This document shows, piece after piece, positions 22,534 through 34,000 of a DNA stretch of 64,000 nt (position 1 is its first letter; each line of letters begins with the position of its first letter). The translations under genes and the position numbers were made by a program. Source of the DNA: Spisula solida (Eukaryota; Mollusca; Bivalvia; Venerida; Mactridae). Below the pieces are notes generated by a model. That model saw nothing but the letters and a program-made list of their open reading frames with translations, had not been told where the DNA came from and made no database searches. Location: positions 37,342,760-37,406,759 of the forward strand of contig OX365947.1 in assembly GCA_947247005.1 (NCBI GenBank). The letters are read 5' to 3'.

Positions 22534-25500
22534 CTACACAGTGTAACTGTTATCCAGTGTTCGTTTATCACTTCTAGAATTATCCATCAATGGAATCAGC
22601 CAAGTAGCAGGGTGACCTGAAAAATAGAGATTAAACAGATTTTTCCCTAATAAATTGTGACAGATGTTGACCATAGAGTCATGGGTATACCTGGATCTTT
22701 GAGCAGTCTTCTTAGCCTATATCTACCTTGTCTCCTCGGATATGGTTCCTCTGAATAATGTTACGAAAAGAGTGCTTCATCAACACACTGATTTAAACTT
22801 CCTCGGATTCTAGTTTTCAATGTTAAGTAAAGTTTTGAACTGGTTTATAGACGTTGCAGACACAGTTGACCATTATAACAGAATAAAATATTGAAAGCAT
22901 TATAAAATTCTACAATTTAATAGTAAAGGTTAACACAAACAAGAAGTATTGAATCAACTTCTGCAAGAAATGTAAGACATAGAGACTTACCTGGACCAAA
23001 GACTTCTCTCAATAATAACATTTTGGAATGATTTCTATGTAAGCCTTCTTTTTTCACATATTCTACCCCAGTCTCATCATTGAAGATCGCTGACAACTGA
23101 ATACAGTACATAAATATCATATTAATACAAATGTAAACTAGAGCTGTCACCATTCGGCAGACTAATATACCCCCGCCGGCAAAGGGCCATAATTCTGCCA
23201 AAATTCATTGCAGCCTAAATTCCTTTCTTCATGCACTTCTATATGTTGAGGTTGTTCATCTGTGACAGTTTGAGCGAAATCCTGCAAAAACTGTAGGAGG
23301 AGTTGCATCCACAAGAATGCATCTACGGACAGACAGACGGACAAGCTGCATCCAGTATACCCCCCTTTACAACTTGTTGTGCGGGGGTATAATCATAAAG
23401 TCATGTTTGCAGCTACAGGATTATAAATGGTAAAACAAGAATGCTAAATTTGAAACCAATGTCTTGATGGTCTTTGAAAATATTTGAGTTTTAAAAACTT
23501 GAAACTTTTGGTTAACATTTTTTAATGCGACAGATGGACAAACAGACAAGACAATCACTATGTGCCTCCCTCAACAGTAAACACTGGAGTATAAAACAAC
23601 CAGATGAAGTGTTTAGTGGGTCGTCTTAGAGCTGTCATTGTTTCAGATTATTAACCTGCCTAGATCAAAGCACATTAAAACTGTCACACACATTTACAAT
23701 TGTTTGTGTATGAAGATTTTGTTTGAATAAATGGAAGTAGTTTAGGACAGATGTTTTCAGAATTGGACTGACAAACTATGTATATAAACAACAATCTTCA
23801 AACTTTGTTGTATAGCAGTGGCCTAGAAGTAGGGTGCGCGCTTGGGGATCAAGAGGTCCCAGGCTCAATCCCCGTCTGCACGACTGCTTAATTTCTCTGA
23901 GCAAGAATACCCCACATGCTCCACTCAACCAAGGAGTGAATTGGTACATGTTCGATATTCTTGGGCACGGCAGATCGATGTTGGCTGCACACCCACCAGG
24001 AGGGAAATAGTCTCCCCAGGGAAACTTGAATGCAGGTTTCCTTAAGTAGCCCAATGATCAGGGGAAGTTGAAATGTCAAAGGGTGGCTGAAGGCAGCCCT
24101 AGAAAATTGGTAACTTAACTTTTTGTAATCCAGGTATAATAAACTGACTCTCCAAACTCACCTGATCACAACCTATAGCTATCACAAATAATCCAAACAA
24201 CAGGCACTCTATCACCAATATTATAGAATGAACCCTGAAATATATCAAAGTTAACAAACATGAATAAAGGCTCACTTGTATTTTGTCTCCTAAAACCCAA
24301 CAATCGTAATATTGGAAGTATATTTATCATAATGTCTATCTATGATTAGTAACGTTGAATTCAATACATTGTGGTAGGTTAATACATCTTCACCACATTG
24401 AGTATCATCCTAAGTTTTCCAAAATTGATGTTCAGTTAGGACAGTTGTGCTTTCTTTTAATAACCAGTATAACAGTTTATTGTTTATTATTTAATGTATA
24501 TTCTCGTTCAACGCTATTTTTCAAATCTTTTACTGATACATACAGCAGCCGATTTACCTAACCTGTGTTTCCTGGACTACATCCTAACCAATACTAACTT
24601 ACCATTTCACAAGGAAACCGCAGCTTCCCACATGTGGTAGAAAATCAACATTAATGTCGCCTTATTATGATAGGGTAACTATGCTCTGCCACAACCAGGA
24701 AATGAACAAAGATTGACAGATTAAAATTCCAGCACACAACTGGATAACAACTTCATATGAAATAACACAAAGGTTTGGGCGATAACTCTGTCATCGCCTG
24801 ACCCAAGCACGGATGTGAAAAGAGGAGGGCTGTGCGCAGGGCCAGCGACCCTGTCACGTAAGCTACGCTAGCTACAGAAACCTAAACCATGGCCTTAGGG
24901 GCAAAACAGCCCGAAGAGGATTAGGTAAGTAGGTTGAGTGATATATAAACCAGAGAGCAGACATGATGATTACCTAGTGATTAATTGTGTCTGTCCATAT
25001 ACAGTTATACTGTATGTCAGGTAATTTGCAATGTTTTTGTTTTCGCTATTATTCACAAATTGAGTTCCTCCCATATTCATAAATAAGCATAAATAATAAA
25101 ATATACCTACCATGGAACCTTAGACAGAGAATTCATAAATATAAGAAATAAGTTTGTTACCGAAATATAGGAAATAAAGATCATGCAAATTATAATACAG
25201 TGCTTTAAAGTACTCACAGTTTTAAATGTTTAAAATCACCTTTCACACCAGGGTCTAACATCCAGGATACAATCACCATGGTAGTAGCATGTACAGCAGC
25301 AAGGCCTGTCCAAATATAAACATGTGATATTGTTAATGCACATTATAACAAAAGCATTGTGGGCACTAGTATTGTCAGTTTTATTTCATCTTTTTACTTT
25401 AAGTCCTACCAATTTGTACTAGTATTGCAATCATATATATATGTATACTTCTATTATATCAACCTGACACCTGGTCAACCCTCATAATCATTAATGTTCA

Positions 25501-28500
25501 GTGCAAGGCAAAGTTCATATAATAATTCAATACCATTGTTAACAAATTTGGTGTACTTAATGCCACTTGGATTGAACTAACGACCTCCTGTTCTCAAGGT
25601 AAGGCATTAACAACCCAGTGTATACAGTTCAACCACATCTGAACCCCAAACTGTATGTATTTATCTGATTATGTCATCTAAATATTAAATAGTGCCCTTA
25701 CATGCACATGTAAATACTTCTATACATACCCAGTGACAGGCCCACTATGATGAGAGGATAGTGATTTGAATGTGGCCATCCTAACCACTTTGTCATAGAC
25801 ATTCCATAAACTCAAATATTGTTTTATAATGATACATTAAGCTATGACTGTACTGTACTTACCAACATAAAACAAAAACTGCATAAAATATCTCTGATTA
25901 TACTCTCCCACACAATTGTTGATCCTGATGAAATAAAATAGACGAGATATATTCCATGTCATCCATATCATTAAACTTGTAGAAGTGTATCAGCTAAATA
26001 ATTCAATCAGGATTATTAAATGCTAACATCGTTTTTCTGTATTATATAAAGAGCTGCTATAATCACTAAGAAAGCATGGGTTATTCTCTTCAATTTGTGG
26101 AAAATCTGCACAATGCAAATTTTTACTTAAGTCAAAATATTTAAGATTTTCACTTAGATGCCTTAAAAACCACTTGTTCTACCCATTTAATGAATTGTGA
26201 CCTAGATTCTGGGATTGAATGGGCCCATATCATATCAAGACATAAATTAATGCATTATTAACTTCAAAATTAACATAATAGAGAACTACATTTGTAATAC
26301 ATCAAGTAATCAATCTAAATATGTTATGGCAGGCTATAACGAGTTTTACAAATTTTTTATTAATGAGTTAGCAGTGTGTTCCCATAAAATATCAAATCGC
26401 CTCCCTTGAAGCCAATTAGGCAGGGAGAAAACTGAATGGCCACGCATAATCTCATTAAAATCAAACCCTTATTACACTTCTTTACGCTGATATAGGATCT
26501 GAGGACACTCCATATAGGGTCATCTCGATGTGAACTTTACATCATACGATCAAATCGCTTCTTTCACAAATCTGAAACTTTGAAAGCGCAGTGAAAGTCT
26601 GTTGAGGCTATGTGACGTCATTGTGCGCCAAAGAGGTCATTTGAACATGACCTCTTACGGAGTGTAGCCAGATCTCTATAAGCGTAAAGGAATGGAGCAA
26701 ATGTTATATATAGGATCTGATTTTAATGAGATTAGGCCACCTACCACAACTGTCTCAGTCAAACACAAAAGAAAACGAATCACTGTTCTCTCCTAAAGAT
26801 AAACACACAGTTTATACTCACCAAGGGCAATGATGGTCCATGCGTCGAATACATCTTTCACAGATACGACAATGATGTGCTCGTGGTGGTCTGTACGTCT
26901 CACACTTTGTGCACACTGACCAGCCATCACTCTGAATAAATGTATGACACAGGATCAACGAGAATCATACAAGTTTACAAAATCAAATAAGTTATGACAT
27001 AATGTCAATCATACTAGAAAACATTGATTTCAATAAATCAACAACATAAATTTCTCATACCAGTAATGGTATAATATTCTATTATTTTAATCATAAATAT
27101 TCATAAATTTTCAATTACACACACAGTATCAGCAGAATTAGCATAATGGCCTGTTCATGTATACTGGTATTCATACCATGTATTTGTTGATACAAGTATA
27201 ATATTTTATAATCATGTAAAAATATATCCTTTTTTTATTATAAATTGTTGAAAGCTACTAGGCTAGGCTAGGCTAATCCTCTTCACCCCAAGGGGGCATA
27301 GGGCATCCACCACTCTTCGACATCTAGGTCTGTCTTGTGCCTAGAGCTGTTTTTGCTTCATTCCATGACATAGACTTCAGTTCTTTTTCCAATGTTCGTC
27401 TCCATGTCAGGACAGGTCTTCCCCTTATCCTCCTCCCTTGGGCGTTCCAGTCAAGGGATTGGGGGACAATGTTTTTGGAAGCCTTCCGGAGTGTATGGCC
27501 AATCCATCGCTATTTATTGTCATGGCAATTGGGGACTGGTGGGTTCTTCTCCAGAAAACAACTGCCCATCCATTAATTCAAGTAACAGAGGATAAGCGCT
27601 GTCTTCAATAGGTCACAAAAAATAGCTCGGTATTTCAATGAAGGAAAACATACATAATATATAGCGTATATCCATTATATATAAATTGTCAAACGCTTAC
27701 CATTTGTTGTTTTCCACTATGCATGTCTGAGAAATCTAAGCTGGTCTTTGGTAGAGGCACGATACCTGGATCTGACATCACTGCTCGTATATGAGCTGCT
27801 GACATCAGAAACACTATGATGTTGAATACCAGAACATTGAAAGCACCCCATAGCCTGAAACAGTTAATGAGTTATATATCGATCTCAGGGTTCAATAAAT
27901 CCACTCATCCACTCGTAACTACGAGTAGAAATTGACTTCGGACAAGTGAATCTTCCGGCAGTGCTCGTCCCGCAGGACAAGTGGAATATTATCTTGCCAA
28001 AAATAATAATCACCCACAAATTAAAACAATAAAATAATTTCAGTACTTGACGCGCCAACCTAAAAAATCTGCCCCAAACAATGCTGAACGACTGACCTTA
28101 CGTGTTATTGAGAGTATGCAACAATCTACGTGGAATGTTTTCTAAAAATCTGCCCCAAACAATGCTGAACGACTGACCTTACGTGTTATTGAGAGTATGC
28201 AACAATCTACGTGGAATGTTTTCTAACGGTGTATAACCATATCGGTACCCTCTTGGTGCTGGCGCGGGTCTCTCTCAGTGCAAAACAATGAAATGGAAGG
28301 ACGACGATCGCCAGAAAAGGTAAGAAAATCATTTTTTTTCTCCAAAATTCGGGTTTATGCATAAAAATTGATAGCCACCGAACCACCCGATGATTAGCCA
28401 TTGTATTCCTATTGTTCAATTTGTTCTATCAGTTGTCACAAGTTCAGACGTGGCTGGAATGTTGACCAGGGGTACTTGTTCGAATGAACATCGAGCCATG

Positions 28501-29157
28501 TTTATGAAGCTAAAATGCGACTTTTCTTCAATATAGCAAATATCTAGTACCTCAGAGTCAGACATAAAGCCGTTGATCATAATCAGATAATATATTGCCA
28601 CTTAAAGCTTTTTATTCGGTAACTACCATCAAATTTCTTTAAAAACACCCTACTTTCGGTTTAGAAGCGGCACCAGCACTCTCTTTGTTCTGACCCCGGT
28701 ACCCTCTCTGCTCGTTGCAGCTGACTGGCACCAGCATTCTCTCTGTGCTTGCAATCAAAATTATCATATTAATATATAGCTTTTCTGGCTCACAACATTG
28801 TGACTGTCACTGGCACTGTCATTTTAATCCTAGACGAAGCGGTCAATTTATGGTCAATTTGTGTTAACCAAGGACGGACGGACGAACGGACAGTTCAATC
28901 ACTATATGCCTTCCGGGGCATAATAAGGTAAAAAGCTGCATTTTGCAATATTATCCGAATTATGAGTCGTCCGGAAATGTGTTATTGGAATGATTTTAGA
29001 AATTAGTAGCAATTTTATTGAGTAAATATTTGACTCACGTATCCGACATAGATGGTAAAATGAGATGTCTAACAACAACATAATCGGCATAAACAACCGC
29101 AGAATACGTCACAATTATGCAGGTAATTCCGCACGGATCGTTCCGGAAAACCACCAT
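22534..29157 (-). CDS. ZDHHC3/7-like: DHHC palmitoyltransferase, ZDHHC3/7-like
   Basis: Eight exons on the minus strand join in perfect phase: 29039-29157, 27701-27854, 26822-26931, 25863-25924, 25218-25305, 24162-24234, 22991-23096 and 22534-22616, giving 264 residues and a TAG stop. The start at 29157 follows an in-frame upstream stop and has A at -3 and G at +4. The enzyme transfers palmitate to cysteines of membrane-associated proteins, usually at the Golgi. Visible features in order: a first membrane segment near residues 10-35, a second near 44-62, the DPG motif (SDPGIVP), the Cys-rich domain with zinc-binding Cys/His, the catalytic DHHC at residues 123-126 (MDHHCPW), NNCVG, two more membrane segments, and a TTxE-like NDETG. 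The C-terminus SYTV could bind a PDZ domain. Length and order fit the family; paralogue assignment is approximate. Confidence 0.93.
23134..23392 (-). mobile_element. HINE-like element, family 5 (TATACCCCCGC)
   Basis: On the minus strand the head TATACCCCCGCACAAC is followed by GTCCGTCTGTCTGTCCG and a core. GCGGGGGTATA and CTCTAGTTT close the element. It lies between the last two introns' coding exons of the palmitoyltransferase gene. Confidence 0.65.
23815..24120 (+). mobile_element. tRNA-derived SINE in palmitoyltransferase intron
   Basis: The stretch opens with an A-box-like TGGCCTAGAAGTAGGG and a B-box-like AGGCTCAATCCCC, about 45 bp apart, followed by a unique body (CCACATGCTCCACTCAACC). 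It sits opposite the gene strand in the intron 23097-24161. Confidence 0.55.
24535..24765 (-). mobile_element. tRNA-derived SINE (copy 2)
   Basis: This is the same family as 3150-3365: the shared ATCCTAACCA.TACTAACTTACC and GAAAATCAACATTAATGTC blocks precede a decayed tRNA-like part. Confidence 0.5.
24775..24930. mobile_element. Possible LINE-derived fragment
   Basis: GGGCCAGCGACCCTGTCACG and CTACAGAAACCTAAACCATGG resemble conserved pieces I associate with invertebrate LINE copies. A related scrap may lie at 42302-42345. Identification is weak. Confidence 0.25.
25980..26170. repeat. Dispersed repeat A, copy 2
   Basis: It matches 4310-4565 over AAGTGTATCAGCTAAA, the CTATAATCACTAAGAAA segment and the CTTAAGTC end. 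It lies in the intron 25925-26821. Confidence 0.55.
26437..26738. mobile_element. MITE with TAATCTCATTAAAATCA inverted repeats
   Basis: Left GGCCACGCATAATCTCATT and right AATGAGATTAGGCCAC mirror each other, continuing inward over AAAATCA. It is about 300 bp, non-coding, and holds a perfect TGACGTCA. It lies in the same intron as 25980-26170. Confidence 0.65.
27273..27510 (-). mobile_element. LINE 3' end remnant (C-terminal of the reverse transcriptase protein)
   Basis: The minus-strand frame reads [19 protein letters not shown], then [18 protein letters not shown] and PWGEED, with one in-frame stop. The RWIGH.LR, GRP and TWRR pattern is typical of the C-terminus of many invertebrate non-LTR retrotransposon ORF2 proteins. 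It lies in the intron 26932-27700 and ends with a short CTAGC-type tail. Confidence 0.8.
28062..28223. repeat. 81-bp tandem duplication, two near-identical units
   Basis: The unit contains ATCTGCCCCAAACAATGCTG and ends at GTGGAATGTTTTCT, repeated once with a period of 81. It lies in the intron 27855-29038. The near identity implies a recent event or an assembly artefact. Confidence 0.9.
28800..28923 (-). mobile_element. HINE-like family 1 fragment (head only)
   Basis: The minus strand opens TTATGCCCCGGAAGGCATAT, followed by CCGTTCGTCCGTCCGTCCTTGG, shown here only for its GTCC run. The 3' end is missing. Confidence 0.6.
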
Positions 29158-31028
29158 TTTCACGGTTGGGTCTAAACTTTTACCAATTATCACAGACCAA
29201 CAAGAAGTAACGTCACACTAGTGTCAGGGGCGGTTTACATACATGAACAAACACAAAACAGACCAAAAACCAAGAAACTTTATTCTAAAGTTAAACATTC
29301 TAAACAGGACTATATTGGTTAAGATTCACTTAAAAAACAAAAACAAATTATACACTGCTTCAAGTTTCAGAGCAAGACAATGCATCAGTAATAAATCAAC
29401 AATTCACATCAATATATTCACACCTAATTATGTCACATATAGCTACAATGTAGCTGTCTTAAATCACCAACTGTACATACATCTCTCACCAGTGTAAAAC
29501 CCTGGAAGACATTATCGCTTCCAACATCACAAAACACTTCATATTTTCTATGAATACAGCATGGTTTCAGGTGGAAAATATCGTGCCAAAGTCAACTTCT
29601 TTGGCTGACATTATCCATTATCTCAACTTAAAAAAGAAATTGATTTAATTTAGTTTATCCGTAAAACCTAGCTGTTGCCTTCCTGGTATTGACCTGCCTA
29701 TCTTGCTTGTAATGTCATGATGTGGCAAAAATGTTTTTGTCTTCTGTGGTATGTCTTCTTATCTATTAGATTCACAATGTAGTCTAGGTCCTCTAGGAAT
29801 GGACCAGTGTCCATTGTACACCCTAGGTGTATTCTTCCCTGAGTGACATACTAGTACCTTATAATCCAATTTATCATTGCCAGGGAAAAGAGTACTGGTG
29901 ACAGTATATTTATATCCATGTTTCCCCCAGTGTTCACATCAAATAATGGGATTTGTAAGCTTGTTGTGACATATCACTTTGCATTCAAAGTTTTCGTAGA
30001 GCGACCGGATAATGTTAACTATCTTCTTTAGAATGAGGTATAGTGACGCTTTAAAACAGAGTGATCCACGAAGTAGATCGACTGTCGAATGCTTTCTCGA
30101 AATAAACAAAAGCAGCATATATATGCTCAAGAGAGTATACATCATCCCGTACGTTTTGAATGATACGGTAGGTATATATTATATGCAGTATTCTTGGGAT
30201 GAGCTTGTCCTCTCCATGGTCTTTGTCATGTATTTCTTCAATCTGTGAATGGCACCACGGAATTAAATCACAAGCAAGTTCAAATGGCTAGAGAGATCGT
30301 TCATCGACATTGGTGAGATATAATTCCACAATGGCACTTGTCACCATCTCAATGTGATGGACCTATATGTATATATATGTCTCTTTCTGACCTCTTCAAT
30401 ACCAGCGGTTAGTACTGGTGGGTCTGGTATCTTATCAAAACGTTATAAATGTCCTTCTCTGGATTTCTGTCACCTCTCATGTGATTATAGTGACCCATCC
30501 TCTGCTTTGTCAGGTAGATTGGATCTATGTTCACTTCTAATCTTCTGTGAGTGATATTTGGAATAACACAAAGTTCTATCTTCTTATCCAATTGTGTTAT
30601 ATATATAGGCCCACCGTAAATTACTTACGTCCTTTTTTAAGCTTTTAATGATGACGTCATCAACGACCGAAACTCGTAACCTTTGATCGATATAATACCT
30701 GTTTTATCACCAGGTTGATCCAACGATGTTATACATACCTATACTAGGAAGTGCTTTAAGTAGTTCATGATTTGAACATTTTATAAAGAAAAGAGCAGAA
30801 ATAGATTCTATAGGCGTATAGAGTGGAAAACAATCATCGACTTTTGCCGAATGGGATGAGAATGCGAGTCTCAATTGATAGTCGTAAGAGTTTTAGACAT
30901 TGACATGTTTCAAGCGTCTGTAGATTTAGACGCAAAGGACACCGAAATTTATTGTATTTTATCGTGTATATTTGTATGATAGAAGGAATTATCACGCTTC
31001 TTATGATCAGTAAATGACAACACTGCTA
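29158..31028. promoter_or_regulatory. Divergent intergenic region between palmitoyltransferase and metaxin-2
   Basis: The two genes are transcribed away from each other and their start codons are 1.87 kb apart, so both promoters should lie here. No TATA box or CpG-rich core is obvious. The middle is occupied by a decayed LINE. A perfect TGACGTCA near 30652 could be a CRE. Confidence 0.35.
29650..30565 (-). pseudogene. Decayed LINE reverse transcriptase
   Basis: Minus-strand frames, broken by stops and frameshifts, spell reverse-transcriptase pieces in the right order: ITHRRLEVNID, IPDPPVLTAGIEEVRKR, FVYFEKAFDS and KKIVNIIRSLYENFECKV, then SPVLFSLAM.NWIIR and LEDLDY in place of the catalytic FADD box. 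The aspartate pair of that box is lost. It is a dead non-LTR retrotransposon copy. Confidence 0.8.
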
Positions 31029-34000
31029 ATGGAGGCAATCAAGGTCGAACTTGGAGGTAACGCCTGTATTTAAGTTAGTTTTGGCTATTTGACATGTATT
31101 TTCGCGACCTAATGTCATCGGTCATTCTTAATTTTATGCAACGTTCGTCTAGTCAGGCTGCCTCCTTCAATACGTTTTTACAATCCTCCGCTTCCATCAT
31201 TTAAGAATCAACCACGATGTACTTTAAACATAAGACATCCTGAAATTCAAGTCTGCCATTTCTAGAACGGGTCAGTCCAACCAGAGACTGTATAATTTAA
31301 TGATAATATCCAACATATCTGACGGATATGCTCATTCTGACACGCTTTGGTAAAAAGGTAAATAACAGCCCATTTGAAATCACTTGAAAAATATGTTTAA
31401 ATCCAGTAATAAATGCATTTGCTTACCTCTGAATTAAGCAATTTTGAAAAGGTGCATAGATCTAATTTCTTTTTTTTTCGGACTGACAAATACTTTATTT
31501 AAAGTCCAAATGAAGTGACAAGTTTTTAAAGTTTTCGCGAAGCCTGGCGCTATACATATGGAGTGATCTAGGCAGCTATCTTAAAAAGGACACTGTCCTT
31601 ACTTCAGAGCCCAAAATCATCCTACAGGTTCATATTACATGTCAAGGCACAGGCAGTAAAGCCCTAGATCATGCTCACACTCAGAGAATTCCAAGTCTCA
31701 CACATTTTTTATAGTAAAAAATCATAGAAAATAATTAAAAGATCAACAATGAACATGTAAATTTGTCCTACAATCTTCTATAAAGGAGTCATTTGGATTG
31801 TCCCCCCCCCCAAGCCATATATTATAAATCAGAATTTATTTTGGGTAAACAGGTCTATTTTGTGTTGAAAAACTCAATTTTCTCTGTGGTGCTGTCTTTG
31901 GCTAGGACCCCTTATAACACGCTACATACAATGTATAAAATTAAAATTCATAAATTTTCAACCCAATTAGCTTCAATAATTCGAAACATAAGGGTCTGGG
32001 AATATTGTATTTTCACACCTATTTAAACTGTATGCGTATGGTAGTCCTGTATAAATATTTTTTATAATTTTAATATTCCAGCTACAGAAAGATGGCCAGA
32101 CAATGTGAAATTGTTTCAGCAGTATCAAGGTATTTGAATTTATAATATCGTATATTTATGAATGGTTGACCAATTAAATTTGAACAAATGTTGGCATTAT
32201 ATAATAGCTTTAATGGATAAAGTTTCACACAAACATATAAACAAAATTATACTATAGTGCTGCCGCAAATGTATGTGTATTGCACAAACGGGTATGAATT
32301 ATACTGAGAAATGCCTACAGGGCGTGACATTCTTAAATAATGGTTTCGTTCTCTTCATATCAATCAGATCAATGAATAATTGTTTCTTGAAAATAATAAA
32401 TCAATTTGTAATATTTGTTTGCTGTATGATTGTGTATCAATGTTGGTTCCATTTGACTGGGGAGTAGGGGTCTTGACCATTATTATAATTTCCAAAAAGC
32501 CTCATTTTGACCCTCAAGATTTTTGTTCGAAAGGGTCATTTTCTCTTTAAGTAATGGGTATGTTGCCTATAAAATGGTAAAATTTAGTCAGACTCAAAGG
32601 TATCAAAATGATCCTTCAGATTCAGAAGCTAGTGGAAACCCTGCTGTTATCTACTGTAGATACTTTAAGTCTACACTATCACTATCAGTATTATACTTCT
32701 GCAAGGAACATGATCCTGTTCATATGCATACCCTGTGAATATGAAAACAGAATTATAAACTTGTGTGTAATGATGTGCAGTGAATGCAAGTAATTTATTT
32801 TTACATGTAAAATGTACAACATTTTTTTTTTAGTGGAACAGATTACCTTCCCAGATTATGCTGCTTGTCTCAGTGTGAAAACATTCTTACATATGTGTGG
32901 TCTACAATTCAGTTCAGAGCTTCGTGTTAATGCTGAAGAAATGTCTCCTTCTGGTGTGTACAGTTTGTAGAATTGTTTTGTTCCACTCTTTAATTATTTA
33001 ACAGATCATTATTATCCTGACACTGATCCAGTGTGTCTTGGAACTTCTTTTATATGAGGAATACCATGCAATGGAACTATACCTGAATAATACCAGTACA
33101 AGTTTATGTTGAGGCATGAAATCAAACCTGTAACCTACTATTGAATTGTGTATATTTTCAAAATTGTGAAATTACTTTTCTTTATGGTAATTGAATTTAT
33201 TTACTATTCATATGCATTTATTATTAAAATAAAGATGTATGTCGATTTCAGTTGAGCATATAACAAGTATTAAATTGAATTTCTTCATATATATCCATGA
33301 TCTTTACAAGTACATGTTTTTTTTCAGGTCGTGTACCGTTTATTCAGCTTGGTCCCTTCTTAGTGTCAGAGATGGAACCTATAATTGCTTGTGTTCAAAC
33401 TAGAGTAAGTGTTTGCATGCCATGATGTACTCCTTTATTGATTTTAACTGTGCTTTAAAATAACACACTGCCAGAAAGTTTTTTTATTGAAGTAAGTAAA
33501 CTTTTGTTTAAATATTCCATCAGCAGTTCCTGAATTGGCAGGTTATGATTTTGATCCATGACATTGACAAGCCATTACCATGTTCCCCATATGTTAAGAA
33601 GTTGTCAGTTGATTGCAAAAAAAATCAAGCTAGTACATGTTATGTCTCCCACATATAGTAGGGTCCGTGAAATACTGATTTTGTGCTGGATGTCTTGTCT
33701 CTCTAGATATCCAGATATCTGGATTGATATCACAAAGTTTGTCAGCACTTAACGACTTGTATCATTTCATTGAAACTTCCTAAGATTAAAGAATACTTTG
33801 TATCAAGCCTAGTTGTGTATAATGTCAGGAATTTTAGATCAGATGAATATTGTGTAAGTTATAGCCCGTTATGGGAGACATACGTTTTTGTGTCAAAAAC
33901 CTTCTTGTTTGAAAATTTACTCAAGGAAAACTAGTTAGATATTATCTACTGGCAGCCATATACTGGTATATAGTACAGCGAATGTTGAAATATTAAGTTA

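Noticed and set aside
25550..25650. tRNA-like sequence with AGTTCAATCC
   Set aside because: A B-box-like word is present on the minus strand, but no cloverleaf or A box could be fitted; perhaps a SINE relic.
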